From Paracoccus nototheniae (GTDB taxonomy: Bacteria > Pseudomonadota > Alphaproteobacteria > Rhodobacterales > Rhodobacteraceae), in assembly GCF_004335005.1 (NCBI RefSeq), contig NZ_RQRT01000039.1:1-40003 (forward strand): a stretch of 40,003 nt of DNA, read 5' to 3'. The position numbers were made by a program, and so were the translations under genes. Positions within the stretch are counted from its first letter, which is position 1. Each line of letters opens with the position of its first letter. Shown one piece after another: positions 23,783 to 34,290 of this stretch. Below the pieces are notes generated by a model. It was not told the DNA's origin. It was given only the letters and a program-made list of their open reading frames with translations, and searched no databases.

Positions 23783-23944
23783 TTAGAGACGGGTGGGAAA
23801 GCTGTCACGGCGAATGCCGAGGCGGCTGAGGGTGGCGTCCTCGGGGCGATGATGGGCGCGGACGGCACGGGCAGCGTCAAGGCTGGCACCAAGAATGCTC
23901 AGGGTCGACGAAAGGGCATTCCACAGGGTACGCAGGGGGGTCAT
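23783..23944 (-). CDS. Small 53-residue protein, weakly DUF1127-like
   Basis: A short basic protein beginning MTPLRTLWNALSS, with one amphipathic helix and an ending LSRLGIRRDSF that recalls the C-terminal motif of DUF1127/YjiS-type small proteins, some of which bind RNA or respond to phosphate or stress. The ATG at 23944 has AGAGAG upstream; the in-frame ATG at 23968 has none. A plausible leftward promoter is the -35 TTGCGG (24003-24008) with GATATC (23980-23985), spaced 17. The hairpin at 23738-23768 would end its transcript. Resemblance is weak and the function unknown. Confidence 0.5.
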   Translation of the reverse strand: MTPLRTLWNALSSTLSILGASLDAARAVRAHHRPEDATLSRLGIRRDSFPTRL

Positions 23945-24169
23945 CTTGATCTCTCTTTCTGTCAGCATGTGACGTCAGAGATATCGGGTCTGGTCGACCT
24001 TGCCGCAATGCAGCATACGGGAAACCCAGCCTTGCAGCGGATGCATGGCGACAGGAGGGCTGGGCGACCGACGTCCGCGCCCCGGATGCGGCGGACGGGG
24101 TGGCAGTCAGCCGCGCCCATCCGCCCATGGCTGCCCCCCGACCCCGTACGGGCCCGGGGGGCAGATCGC
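23945..24169. other. Gap between tctA and the small gene
   Basis: This 225-base region holds the terminator hairpin of the tct operon (24131-24164) and the candidate promoter of the 53-residue gene. Nothing else could be assigned. Confidence 0.45.
24131..24164 (-). terminator. Terminator hairpin of the tctCBA operon
   Basis: A perfect 10-bp stem, CTGCCCCCCG / CGGGGGGCAG, encloses a second small stem CCCG-TA-CGGG. It begins 6 bases after the tctA stop codon in the leftward direction. The nested GC-rich fold should stop or pause polymerase even without a T-run. Confidence 0.6.
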
Positions 24170-25687
<1,518 letters not shown>

Positions 25688-25690
25688 CGG

Positions 25691-26179
25691 TCAGTCCCCC
25701 AGCAACAGGCGTTCGATCGGGCCGGCGGGCAGGCTCAGATCCAGAAGACCTGCGAACAGCAGATAGATGATCAGCGAAAAGACCAGCCCGATGGGAAAGG
25801 TCAGCAGCAGGTTGCGCTTGCCAAAGGCCCGCGCGACGGTGGCGAACAGAACGCCGGTCGCCAGAATGAAACCCGCGAACCCCAGCAGCGCGAGCTGCGC
25901 CACCAGACCGCCGATGATCCACAGGATCGGGCCTGCGGCCTGCGGTTCACGCGCGGTCGGGGCGTCGCGAAAGGCCGCGACGGCGGTCCAGCCCGACAGG
26001 CCCAGAAGGGCCCATGCGATCCAGCGCGGCACATCGGCAGGGCCCACCCCGGAATAGCCGCGCTGCTGCGGCAGACTGGCGGCATCGCGGAAGATGACCA
26101 CCGCCAGCAGCGCCAGCACCGCCGCGACGATCAGCGCCGCCCCGTCGGGGCGGCGTTTCGATGCGGTGCGTTCTGTCAT
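25691..26179 (-). CDS. tctB: Tripartite tricarboxylate transporter small permease (TctB family)
   Basis: A 162-residue membrane protein with four predicted helices, the usual TctB pattern. It is an essential partner of TctA, although its sequence is poorly conserved in the family. Its ATG overlaps the tctC stop (ATGA). The first 12 residues are charged and cytoplasmic. Confidence 0.9.
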   Translation of the reverse strand: MTERTASKRRPDGAALIVAAVLALLAVVIFRDAASLPQQRGYSGVGPADVPRWIAWALLGLSGWTAVAAFRDAPTAREPQAAGPILWIIGGLVAQLALLGFAGFILATGVLFATVARAFGKRNLLLTFPIGLVFSLIIYLLFAGLLDLSLPAGPIERLLLGD

Positions 26180-27120
26180 TCGACCAGTCCGATATCCTTG
26201 AGGATCGCTTCGGTCGTCGCCGTATCCTCGGCCAGCTGGGCGCGGAATTCCTCACCCGCCAGATATGTGTCGGCCCAGCCTTTGGTCACCAGCGCCTCTT
26301 GCCAGGCGGCCGAGGTGGCCAGCGTCTCGATATCGGCGGCGATCACGGCCTCGTCCTCGGCCGAGATGCCGGGGGCGGCAGCGACCATGCGCCAGTTCTG
26401 CAGGACCACGTCCAGCCCGGCCTCGGTCAGGGTGGGGGCATCGACGCCTTCGACCCGCTCTTCCGAGGTGACGGCCAGAATGCGCAGCGTGCCCGCATCG
26501 GCCTGCGGCTTGAATTCCCCCAGACTGGAGATGCCTGCCGTGACCTGGTTGCCCAGAATCGCGGCCAGAGCCTCGCCGCCGCCGGAATAGGCGATATAGT
26601 TGATGGCGGTGGGATCGACGCCCGCCGCATTGGCCAGAAGGCCCACCGCGATGTGATCGGCCCCGCCTGCGGACCCGCCGGCCCAGCTGACGGCGCCGGG
26701 TTCGGCCTTCAGCATCTCGACCAGCTCTTCGATGGTCTGGATGGGCGAGGCGGTGGGCACCACGATCGCCTCGTATTCGCCGGTCAGCCGCGCGATGGGC
26801 GTGACATCGGCCAGCGACACGGGCGACTGGTTGGTCAGGATCGCGCCGACCATGACATAACCGCCGACGATCAGCTGATCGCCCTTGCCCGCCGAGGATG
26901 AGGCGAATTGCGCCAGACCGACGGTGCCGCCTGCGCCCGGCACGTTCTGAACCTGAACCGAATCGCTGATGCCTTCGGCGCGCAGCACCTCTTGCATGGT
27001 GCGGGCGGTCTGGTCCCAGCCTCCGCCCGGCGCTGCGGGCGCCAGAATGGTGTAGTCATTGGCCAGAACCGGCGCGCCAAGCGCCATCGTGAACAGGCCC
27101 GCAATCAGTGCGTATTTCAA
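26176..27120 (-). CDS. tctC: Tripartite tricarboxylate transporter binding protein (TctC family)
   Basis: A 314-residue periplasmic binding protein of the Bug/TctC family. A signal peptide (about residues 1-21, ending in VLA) precedes YTILAPAAPGGGWDQTARTMQ, the ligand-carboxylate loop of the family; AGGSAGGADH follows around 150. The start is a TTG at 27118-27120, chosen because GGGGAGGA lies 7 bases upstream and it gives a clean signal peptide; an alternative start further upstream adds an unlikely leader. First gene of tctCBA. Upstream lie inverted repeats that may bind the TctD-type regulator. Confidence 0.9.
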   Translation of the reverse strand: MKYALIAGLFTMALGAPVLANDYTILAPAAPGGGWDQTARTMQEVLRAEGISDSVQVQNVPGAGGTVGLAQFASSSAGKGDQLIVGGYVMVGAILTNQSPVSLADVTPIARLTGEYEAIVVPTASPIQTIEELVEMLKAEPGAVSWAGGSAGGADHIAVGLLANAAGVDPTAINYIAYSGGGEALAAILGNQVTAGISSLGEFKPQADAGTLRILAVTSEERVEGVDAPTLTEAGLDVVLQNWRMVAAAPGISAEDEAVIAADIETLATSAAWQEALVTKGWADTYLAGEEFRAQLAEDTATTEAILKDIGLVE

Positions 27121-27159
27121 CGTTGGATCCTCCCCTGTGGCCGGGCCTCCACCCGACCA

Positions 27160-27196
27160 TGCCACCATGGCAGGTCAACCTGTCACAAAGCTGACA
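27160..27196 (-). promoter_or_regulatory. Inverted repeats upstream of tctC, candidate regulator sites
   Basis: The 100-base gap before tctC carries TGCCA-CCA-TGGCA (27160-27172) and TGTCA-N6-TGACA (27181-27196), with AGGTCAACCT between them. OmpR-type regulators such as TctD act at sites like these, and a TctD/TctE pair is encoded nearby. The function is inference. Confidence 0.35.
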
Positions 27197-27198
27197 TC

Positions 27199-27221
27199 GG
27201 GCCCGACAATCTTTGGGGCCC
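27199..27221 (-). other. Hairpin at the end of the binding-protein gene
   Basis: GGGCCC-N11-GGGCCC forms a 6-bp stem immediately after, and touching, the TAG stop of the leftward binding-protein gene. It may be a weak terminator separating that gene from tctCBA. Confidence 0.35.
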
Positions 27222-28309
27222 TAACCGGGGGGGGACAGCGCCTGTTGCCAGCGCGCGATCAGGCGGGCGCGGCGGGACTGGTCCAGATAGGCCAGCAGGC
27301 CGGGGCTGATCGGCACCGGGCGCAGCTGTGCGCCCAGGGCCTCGGGCATGGCGCCCTGACCTGCGCGGGCCGAGACCTCCAGACTGACGGCGGGCAGCCG
27401 CAGCTTTTCGGCCAGGATCATCTGCCCGTCGCGCGACATCAGAAAGGCCAGGAAATCGGCGCCCAGATCGGGGCGGGCGGCGGCTTTGGGCACCAGCGCC
27501 ACCCGCGACAGGACCACGGTGAAATCATGCGGCAGGTGCAGCCCCAGATCGGGTTCGCGCCGCGCCCATTCCGCCGCGTAAGACCCCAGAATATTGTAGC
27601 CCACCGCCAGCCGCCCGTCCGCCACCCGGTCGAGGATCTCGGCCGAGGTGGCGAATTGCTGCACGCCCGCGCGGCCCATCGCATCGCCCAGATTCCAGAT
27701 GTCGAAGAAATGTTCCTGATCGCGGGCCAGAAACAGATAGCCCACGCCCGACCGCGCAATGTCATAGGTGCCGATGCGCCCCTGCACTTGGCGGTCCCCG
27801 CCCTGCAGCCAGTCCAGCAGCTCGAACCGCGTGCGCGGCGGCGGGCGCCCGGCAAAGCTGGGCTTGTGATAGACCAGCACCGCGGGTTCGAAGGTGATCG
27901 CATAGGCGGTGTCGCGCCAGTTCGCCCAACGCGGCCAGTCGTCCGAGGCAGGCGTCGGCGTCGGGCGGGCATAGCCGTCATTGGCCAGCTTGATCTGCAG
28001 ATCCATCGCCGAGGAAAAGGCGACATCGGCGGTGGCGGTCCCGGCATCCGTTTCGGCCACGATGCGGTCGAAGATCGCGCCGGTCAGCAGGTCGTCAAAG
28101 CGGACGGCGATGTCGGGATGGCGTGTCTGGAACCCCTCGATCAGCGGGCGGGCCAGGCTTTCGTCCAGCGACATGTACAGCGTCAGATGCTGGTCCCCCG
28201 CGCCCGAGATGGCCGGATAGACGCGCATGTCGGCCTGCGCGGGCAGGGCGCAGCCGAGCGTCGCGGCCAGCAGGACGGGGACAAGGGCAAGGGGGGCGGG
28301 CCATGGCAT
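27221..28309 (-). CDS. ABC-type periplasmic substrate-binding protein beside TctDE
   Basis: A periplasmic binding protein of about 362 residues, of the iron/2-aminoethylphosphonate-type extracellular solute-binding class. An N-terminal signal peptide ends in PAQA. The body shows LYMSLDESLARPLIEGFQ at the start of the first lobe and a central GRIGTYDIARSG. No ABC permease or ATPase gene accompanies it. Genes of this type are often found beside TctDE-like sensors and resemble PgtC of the phosphoglycerate regulon, so it may present a ligand to the sensor kinase rather than feed a transporter. The ATG at 28309 gives a good signal peptide; a GTG at 28324 is possible. It is divergent from the two-component genes. 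Confidence 0.75.
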   Translation of the reverse strand: MPWPAPLALVPVLLAATLGCALPAQADMRVYPAISGAGDQHLTLYMSLDESLARPLIEGFQTRHPDIAVRFDDLLTGAIFDRIVAETDAGTATADVAFSSAMDLQIKLANDGYARPTPTPASDDWPRWANWRDTAYAITFEPAVLVYHKPSFAGRPPPRTRFELLDWLQGGDRQVQGRIGTYDIARSGVGYLFLARDQEHFFDIWNLGDAMGRAGVQQFATSAEILDRVADGRLAVGYNILGSYAAEWARREPDLGLHLPHDFTVVLSRVALVPKAAARPDLGADFLAFLMSRDGQMILAEKLRLPAVSLEVSARAGQGAMPEALGAQLRPVPISPGLLAYLDQSRRARLIARWQQALSPPG

Positions 28310-28355
28310 GATCCATGATGCCACCTCGCTTGGGTCCGGGCAACACCGGACGGTC

Positions 28356-28385
28356 TTGTCAGCCCCCGCGCCGCCGCCCTAGGAT
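28356..28385 (+). promoter_or_regulatory. Putative sigma-70 promoter of the tctDE operon
   Basis: TTGTCA (28356-28361) and TAGGAT (28380-28385) are spaced by 18 bases and lie just upstream of the response-regulator ribosome site GGGGAGA. The match to the consensus is fair. Confidence 0.4.
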
Positions 28386-28405
28386 CGCCACCGGGGAGAT
28401 GGTTC

Positions 28406-29074
28406 ATGCGCATTCTGCTGGTCGAGGACAATGCCGCCCTGGCGGATGGGCTGGTTCAGCTGCTGGCCGGGGCGGGCCATGCGGTCGATCACGTCGCCGA
28501 TGGCGCAGGCGCCGAGGCGCTGATCGTGGCCGAACGGTTCGATCTGGTCGTGCTGGACCTGAACCTGCCGCAGATGGACGGGCTGGAGGTGCTGCGCGGC
28601 ATGCGCACCCGGCGCGATCCGGCGGCGGTGATGATCCTGACCGCGCGTGGCACCCCCGAGGATCGGGTGCGCGGTCTGGATCTGGGCGCCGACGATTACA
28701 TGGTCAAACCCTTCGAGATCACCGAATTCGAGGCGCGCGTGCGGTCCCTGCTGCGCCGTCAGGCGGGATTGCGCGCCGCCGAGGTGCGCGTGGGCGGGGT
28801 GCTGCTGGATCTGACCGCGCGGCGCTTTTCGGCGGATGGACAGGCGCTGGATCTGCCCGCCCGCGAACATGCGCTGCTGGAGCTGCTGTTCATGCGGGCG
28901 GGCAAGGTCGTGGCCAAGGACGTGATCATGCAGTCGATGACCTCGCTGGACGAGGCGCTGTCGGACAATGCGATCGAACAATATGCCAGCCGGTTGCGTC
29001 GCCGTCTAGCGCCTCATGGCGTGCATCTGCGCACCGCGCGGGGCATCGGCTATTACATCGACAAGGGGGTCTGA
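28406..29074 (+). CDS. tctD: OmpR-family response regulator, TctD type
   Basis: A 222-residue regulator: receiver domain with Glu7/Asp8, phosphoacceptor Asp51 in VVLDLNLPQMDG and Lys101 in VKPF, then an OmpR-type winged helix ending RTARGIGYYI. TctD-type regulators switch on tct transporter genes when their carboxylate is present. GGGGAG lies 6-7 bases before the ATG. The histidine kinase gene follows 5 bases downstream. Regulation of the adjacent tctCBA is likely by position. Confidence 0.9.
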   Translation: MRILLVEDNAALADGLVQLLAGAGHAVDHVADGAGAEALIVAERFDLVVLDLNLPQMDGLEVLRGMRTRRDPAAVMILTARGTPEDRVRGLDLGADDYMVKPFEITEFEARVRSLLRRQAGLRAAEVRVGGVLLDLTARRFSADGQALDLPAREHALLELLFMRAGKVVAKDVIMQSMTSLDEALSDNAIEQYASRLRRRLAPHGVHLRTARGIGYYIDKGV

Positions 29075-29079
29075 GGCCG

Positions 29080-30486
29080 GTGGTGGCCCCGACCCTCCTG
29101 TCGGCGGCCACCGGGTCGCTGCGCCGCCGTCTGCTGGCCTGGTTGCTGGCCGCGACCGCCGTGCTGGGACTGGCCGCGATGGCCGACACCTGGGCCGAGG
29201 CGGTGGGTACCGCGCGCGCCGTGTCCGACCGGGTGCTGGCCGGATCGGCGCTGGCCATCGCCGAACGGGTGACGGTGGCCGATGATGCGCAATTGCAGGT
29301 CGATATCCCCTATTCGGCGCTGGAAATGCTGACCTCGACCGCGCAGGATAGCGTGTTTTACCGGGTGGACGGGCCGGGCGGGTTCATGACCGGCTATGAC
29401 CGTCTGCCGGTGGCCGATCCGGGCGCTGCGGGTCAGGGCTATGCCGATGCGGTCTTTGCGGATGCGCCGATCCGGGTGATCACGCTGGCGCGCACGGTCT
29501 CGACCGGGGTGGAATCCATTCCGTTCCGGGTGACGGTTGCGGAATCGCGGCTGGCGCGGAACGAGCTGGCGCAGGCGATCCTTGTGCGATCGGCGCTGCG
29601 GCTGGCGCTGATGATCTGCGGCGCCTCGGCGATCATCTGGATCGCGGTGCCGCTGGCGCTGCGGCCCCTGAACAGGCTGGGCGAGGCGATCTCGGCCCGT
29701 CGCGCCGACGATCTGTCGCCGCTGCCCACCGATGTGCCGTTGGAGGTTCAGGGGCTGGTCGCGGCGATGAATTCCTTCATGGCGCGGCTGGATACGGCGC
29801 TGGTCGCGCTGCGCAATTTCACCGGCAATGCCAGCCATCAGCTGCGCACGCCGCTGGCGGTGATCCGCACCCAGCTGGCGCTGGCGCAGCGGGCGGGCGA
29901 TCCGGCGCTGGCCCATCAGGCGGTGGCCAAGGGCGATGCCGCGCTGGCCGATGCCGAACGCATTCTGGCCCAGCTGCTGTTGCTGGCCCGGGTCGATGCG
30001 GCCGCCGACCAGCCGCTGGCGCGGCCGCTGGACGCGACCGCGCTGGCCCGCGATCTGACCGGAGAAATGATCCCCCACGCTGCCGGTGCCGGCATCGATC
30101 TGGGTTTCGAGGCTGAGGCGGGCGACACCCCCGCCGTCATGGTCCGGGCCGAGCCGGTGCTGCTGGCCGAGGCGCTGAAGAACCTGATCGACAATGCGCT
30201 GGCCTATGCCGGGCGCGGCGCCGTGGTGACCGTGCGGGTCGCGCGGACCGGCGATGATGTGGATATCTGGGTCGAGGATGACGGGCCGGGCATCGCGCCC
30301 GAGGTGATGAACCGTCTGGCGCAGCGTTTCGTGCGCGGCGCTGCGGGTCCGGCACGGCCGGGCGGCAGCGGGCTGGGGCTGGCGATCGTGACCGAGATCG
30401 CGCAGCTGTTCGGCGGCCGGATGGTGCTGGACCACGGCGCCGGGGGCAGGGGCCTGAAAGCCGGGCTGCATCTGCCCACCGCCTGA
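29080..30486 (+). CDS. tctE: Sensor histidine kinase, TctE type
   Basis: A 468-residue membrane kinase. TM1 is within residues 18-35, followed by a periplasmic domain of about 130 residues (TctE N-terminal type), TM2 near 170-195, HAMP, the H box NASHQLRTPLAV with His253, and the ATPase with NLIDNALAYA, DDGPGIA and GSGLGLAI. It would phosphorylate the TctD-type partner. The start is one of two adjacent GTG codons (29080, 29083) with GGGGG about 10 bases upstream. The gene ends 23 bases from the convergent LysR gene. Confidence 0.88.
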   Translation: MVAPTLLSAATGSLRRRLLAWLLAATAVLGLAAMADTWAEAVGTARAVSDRVLAGSALAIAERVTVADDAQLQVDIPYSALEMLTSTAQDSVFYRVDGPGGFMTGYDRLPVADPGAAGQGYADAVFADAPIRVITLARTVSTGVESIPFRVTVAESRLARNELAQAILVRSALRLALMICGASAIIWIAVPLALRPLNRLGEAISARRADDLSPLPTDVPLEVQGLVAAMNSFMARLDTALVALRNFTGNASHQLRTPLAVIRTQLALAQRAGDPALAHQAVAKGDAALADAERILAQLLLLARVDAAADQPLARPLDATALARDLTGEMIPHAAGAGIDLGFEAEAGDTPAVMVRAEPVLLAEALKNLIDNALAYAGRGAVVTVRVARTGDDVDIWVEDDGPGIAPEVMNRLAQRFVRGAAGPARPGGSGLGLAIVTEIAQLFGGRMVLDHGAGGRGLKAGLHLPTA

Positions 30487-30509
30487 CGCCCCCGCCCGCC
30501 GCCTGACGC

Positions 30510-31460
30510 CTAATCCGCCAACGGGCGCTGTTGCCGGGCCTTGGCGATCACCAGGGCGCGCAGCCGCTCGGCCAGTGGCGAGGGCGGGCGGCGGCGCAGG
30601 CTGAGCAGGTAATAGGGCGGCACGCTGATGGGCCGTTCCAGCCGCAGTCGGGAAAACCGCGCGCTGACCGGGGGTGCCGTCAGCAACTGGACCACCTCGT
30701 CCGACAGGGGCGCCACCGCATCGCTTTGCGCCAGATAAGAGATGGTGAACAGCAGGGACGGGCTGTTCACCACATTGCGCGGTTCCGACAGTCCGGCGGT
30801 GGCAAAGGCGTCCAGCGTCGCCTCGCGGATCGGGGCGCCGCGCTGCTGCATGATCCAGGGCTGGTCCATCAGCCGGTCCAGCCCGACCGGCTGGCCGGTG
30901 TCCAGCGGATGGCCCAAGCGCACGCAAAAGCTGACTTTTTCGTCGCGCATCGGCTGGATCAGAAACTCGGCGCTGTCGAATTCCGGCAGGATCCGGGCCA
31001 GCACGAAATCCATGTCGCCCGCCACCAGATGGCCCAGCAATTCGCGCGAGGGCATGACATCGACGGTCACATCGGCCCCGGGCGCCTCGGCCTTGATCTG
31101 GCGGATCGCGCCGACAAGGTAATCGACGGCGGGGCCGGTGACGGCGCCCACATGGACGGCGCCCGCCAGCCCCTCGGTCAGGGCATGGACGTCCTGGGCC
31201 AGCCCGGTCATCTCGTGCAGGATCACGCCCGCGCGGCGCAGCACGGATGCGCCGATCTCGGTGGGCGTCATGCCCTTGGGGTGCCGCTGGAACAGCGGCG
31301 CGCCCAGCTGGCGTTCGGTTTCCGCCAACAGGCGCGAGGCGGCGGGCTGGGTCAGGCCGCAGGCGGCGGCGGCCTGCTGCAACTGGCCCGCATCCGCGAT
31401 CTGCAGGATCAGGCGCAGCTGCGCGGGCTTCAGCATCAGACGCGACGGGGCAAGCGACAT
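30510..31460 (-). CDS. LysR-family regulator, GbpR-like
   Basis: A 316-residue LysR-type regulator. The N-terminal helix-turn-helix (about 10-70) contains LQQAAAACGLTQPAASRLLAE; the rest is the periplasmic-binding-like effector domain. Position and orientation, divergent from a chvE-gguAB operon, match GbpR of Agrobacterium, which activates chvE with L-arabinose, D-galactose or D-fucose. No ribosome site is striking; the ATG is the first that gives a full HTH. Confidence 0.87.
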   Translation of the reverse strand: MSLAPSRLMLKPAQLRLILQIADAGQLQQAAAACGLTQPAASRLLAETERQLGAPLFQRHPKGMTPTEIGASVLRRAGVILHEMTGLAQDVHALTEGLAGAVHVGAVTGPAVDYLVGAIRQIKAEAPGADVTVDVMPSRELLGHLVAGDMDFVLARILPEFDSAEFLIQPMRDEKVSFCVRLGHPLDTGQPVGLDRLMDQPWIMQQRGAPIREATLDAFATAGLSEPRNVVNSPSLLFTISYLAQSDAVAPLSDEVVQLLTAPPVSARFSRLRLERPISVPPYYLLSLRRRPPSPLAERLRALVIAKARQQRPLAD

Positions 31461-31495
31461 ATCATTCCTGTCATGCGGATTTCGATTTATGTCAA

Positions 31496-31525
31496 TTTAC
31501 CATCATGTCCGCGCATTGCTATGGT
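31496..31525 (+). promoter_or_regulatory. Putative chvE promoter in the divergent regulator gap
   Basis: TTTACC (31496-31501) and TATGGT (31520-31525), spaced by 18, lie in the 172-base gap between the LysR gene and chvE. The AT-rich stretch just upstream (31470-31500), including ATTTATGTCAAT, is a likely LysR binding area. The promoter match is weak. Confidence 0.35.
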
Positions 31526-31632
31526 CAATGCGTGCCGATGGGAGACGGTCGCACAAGAGGGACGCAGGGACGGTCACGCCGCCCATGCGGGGATGACATC
31601 GGCGGACGGGTCCGCCACGGGGGGAAGACTTC

Positions 31633-32688
31633 ATGAAGATCAAAACAACGGCCGTCGCGCTGGCGATTGGCGTGTCCTGGCTGGCCACCGGCGCCATGGC
31701 GCAGACCGTGGGCATCTCGATGCCGACGAAATCCTCGGCCCGCTGGATCGATGACGGCAACAACATGGTCAAGCAGTTTCAGGACGCGGGCTATGAGACC
31801 GATCTGCAATATGCCGAGGATGACATCCCCAACCAGCTGGCCCAGGTCGAGAACATGATCACCAAGGGCGTCGATGTGCTGGTGATCGCCGCCATCGACG
31901 GGACCACCTTGTCCAATGCGCTGGCCAATGCGGCGGCCTCCGACATTCAGGTCATCGCCTATGACCGGCTGATCCGCGACACGCCCGATGTCAGCTATTA
32001 CGCGACCTTCGACAATTTCAAGGTCGGCGTCGAACAGGCCAATTCGCTGGTCGCCGGGCTTGAGGACCGCTTTGCCGACCAGGCGCCCTGGAACGTGGAA
32101 CTGTTCGGCGGCAGCCCCGACGACAACAACGCCTATTTCTTTTACAACGGCGCCATGTCGATCCTGCAGCCGCTGATCGACGAGGGGCGCATCGCCGTCG
32201 TGTCGGGGCAGGCGGGCATGGACACCGTGGGCACGCTGCGGTGGGACGGTTCGGCCGCACAGGCGCGGATGGATAACCTGCTGTCCTCGACCTATACCGA
32301 CGCGCAGGTCCATGGCGTGCTGTCGCCCTATGACGGGATCTCGATCGGGATCCTGTCGTCGCTCAAGGGTGTGGGTTACGGCTCGGGCGATCTGCCGATG
32401 CCCATCGTCACCGGCCAGGATGCCGAGGTTCAATCGGTCAAGTCCATCGTCGCGGGCGAACAATATGCCACCGTCTTCAAGGACACCCGCGAACTGGCCC
32501 GCGTGACCGTGGGCATGGTCGATGCGCTTTTGAAGGGCACCGAGCCCGAGGTGAACGACACCGAAACCTATGACAACGGCGTCAAGGTGGTCCCGGCCTT
32601 CCTGCTGGAGCCGGTGCCCGTCGATGCCGCGAACTGGCAAGAGGTGCTGATCGACAGCGGTTATTACACCGCCGAACAGATCGAGTAA
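31633..32688 (+). CDS. chvE: ChvE-like periplasmic multi-sugar-binding protein
   Basis: A 351-residue ABC binding protein of the Peripla_BP_4 class. A signal peptide (residues 1-23, ending in AMA) is followed by [16 protein letters not shown] and [12 protein letters not shown], as in ChvE. It captures aldoses such as L-arabinose, D-galactose and related sugars for the GguAB importer. In Agrobacterium ChvE also contacts chemotaxis and virulence sensors; nothing here shows that. GGGGGAAG lies upstream of the ATG. A stem-loop separates it from gguA. Confidence 0.9.
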   Translation: MKIKTTAVALAIGVSWLATGAMAQTVGISMPTKSSARWIDDGNNMVKQFQDAGYETDLQYAEDDIPNQLAQVENMITKGVDVLVIAAIDGTTLSNALANAAASDIQVIAYDRLIRDTPDVSYYATFDNFKVGVEQANSLVAGLEDRFADQAPWNVELFGGSPDDNNAYFFYNGAMSILQPLIDEGRIAVVSGQAGMDTVGTLRWDGSAAQARMDNLLSSTYTDAQVHGVLSPYDGISIGILSSLKGVGYGSGDLPMPIVTGQDAEVQSVKSIVAGEQYATVFKDTRELARVTVGMVDALLKGTEPEVNDTETYDNGVKVVPAFLLEPVPVDAANWQEVLIDSGYYTAEQIE

Positions 32689-32719
32689 CCCACCACAGCT
32701 GCCGCAACCGCAAGCCTGC

Positions 32720-32745
32720 GGGCCGTTCCCAAAGGGGGACGGCCC
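32720..32745 (+). other. Stem-loop between chvE and gguA
   Basis: GGGCCGTTCCC pairs with GGGGACGGCCC (one G-U pair) around a four-base loop in the 75-base gap. It has no T-run. It is probably a 3' stabiliser that keeps binding-protein mRNA more abundant than that of the membrane parts. Confidence 0.5.
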
Positions 32746-32763
32746 CAACAAGGACATCGCCCC

Positions 32764-34284
32764 ATGACAGCGCTTCTTGAAATGCGCCGCATCAGCAAAA
32801 GCTTTCCGGGCGTCAAGGCGCTGGACGATGTCAGCCTGTCCGTGGCCGAGGGAGAGATCCACGCCATCTGCGGCGAGAACGGGGCCGGGAAATCGACGCT
32901 GATGAAGGTGCTGTCGGGGGTCTATCCGACCGGCAGCTATGACGGGCAGATCGTCTATGACGGCCAGCCTGCCGATTTCCGCACCATCCGCGACAGCGAG
33001 GATCGCGGCATCATCATCATCCATCAGGAACTGGCGCTGGTGCCCCTGCTGACCATCGCCGAGAACATCTTTCTGGGCAATGAGCGGGCGACACGCGGTG
33101 TCATCGACTGGCCCGAGACGTTCCGCCAAACCGAAGCCCTGCTGGCCAAGGTGGGCCTGCGCGAGACGCCCGGCACCCGCGTCGAAAGCCTGGGCGTCGG
33201 TCAGCAGCAACTGGTGGAAATCGCCAAGGCCCTGTCCAAGAACGTGCGCCTGCTGATCCTGGACGAACCCACCGCCGCTTTGTCGGAAAGCGACAGTCAG
33301 GCCCTGCTGGATCTGCTGCTGGAGCTGAGATCCCAGGGTGTGACCAGCATCATCATCAGCCACAAGCTGAACGAGGTGCGCCGTGTGGCCGACAGCGTGA
33401 CGGTGATCCGCGACGGCGCCGCGATCAGCACCATCGACGCCCGCGCCGGTGGCCTGACCGAGGATCGGATCGTGCGCGACATGGTGGGCCGGGACATGGC
33501 GCATCGCTATCCCGACCGCGACCGGCGGGCGGGCGAAGTGGTGTTCGAATTGCAGAACTGGAACGTCTGGCACCGCGACAGCCGCGACCGCCAGATGATC
33601 CGCGACCTGTCGATGAATGTCCGCGCCGGAGAGGTCGTGGGGATTGCCGGGCTGATGGGCTCGGGGCGGACCGAGCTGGCGATGAGCGTGTTTGGCAAAA
33701 GCTATGGGCGCAATATCTCGGGGACGGCGCTGATGCATGGGCAGGCGGTCGATGTGTCGACCGTGGACCGCGCGATCGCCGCAGGGCTTGCCTATGTCAC
33801 CGAGGATCGCAAGACCCTGGGCCTGATTCTGGACGAGACGATCAGGCGCAACACGGTGCTGGCCAATCTGGACAAGGTCGCCACCCGCGGCATCGTCGAT
33901 GAGGGGCGCGAGACCGAGGTGGCCGAAGGGTACCGCCGCGCCATGCGCATCCGCACCCCGTCGGTCTTTCAGAAGGTCGTGAACCTGTCGGGCGGCAACC
34001 AGCAAAAGGTCGTGCTGTCGAAATGGCTGTTCACCGACCCCGAACTGCTGATCCTGGACGAACCCACGCGCGGCATCGACGTGGGCGCGAAATACGAAAT
34101 CTACAGCATCATCAACGACCTCAGCGCGCAGGGCAAGGCGGTGATCATGATCTCGTCCGAGATGCCCGAACTGCTGGGCATGTGCGACCGCATCTATGTG
34201 ATGAACGAGGGCCGCTTTGTCGGCGAATTGACGGCGGCTGAGGCCAGCCAGGAAGCGATCATGTCGCTGATCGTCAGGGAATAG
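32764..34284 (+). CDS. gguA: Sugar ABC transporter ATP-binding protein, GguA type
   Basis: A 506-residue double ATPase of the RbsA/MglA class. The first domain has Walker [10 protein letters not shown] (37-45), the degenerate signature [15 protein letters not shown] and Walker [12 protein letters not shown]. The second has the altered Walker [11 protein letters not shown], the signature [15 protein letters not shown] and [14 protein letters not shown]. Such asymmetry is normal in this class. It energises import of the sugar bound by the ChvE-like protein. AAGGA lies 9-10 bases before the ATG. Confidence 0.95.
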   Translation: MTALLEMRRISKSFPGVKALDDVSLSVAEGEIHAICGENGAGKSTLMKVLSGVYPTGSYDGQIVYDGQPADFRTIRDSEDRGIIIIHQELALVPLLTIAENIFLGNERATRGVIDWPETFRQTEALLAKVGLRETPGTRVESLGVGQQQLVEIAKALSKNVRLLILDEPTAALSESDSQALLDLLLELRSQGVTSIIISHKLNEVRRVADSVTVIRDGAAISTIDARAGGLTEDRIVRDMVGRDMAHRYPDRDRRAGEVVFELQNWNVWHRDSRDRQMIRDLSMNVRAGEVVGIAGLMGSGRTELAMSVFGKSYGRNISGTALMHGQAVDVSTVDRAIAAGLAYVTEDRKTLGLILDETIRRNTVLANLDKVATRGIVDEGRETEVAEGYRRAMRIRTPSVFQKVVNLSGGNQQKVVLSKWLFTDPELLILDEPTRGIDVGAKYEIYSIINDLSAQGKAVIMISSEMPELLGMCDRIYVMNEGRFVGELTAAEASQEAIMSLIVRE

Positions 34285-34290
34285 GAAGGA

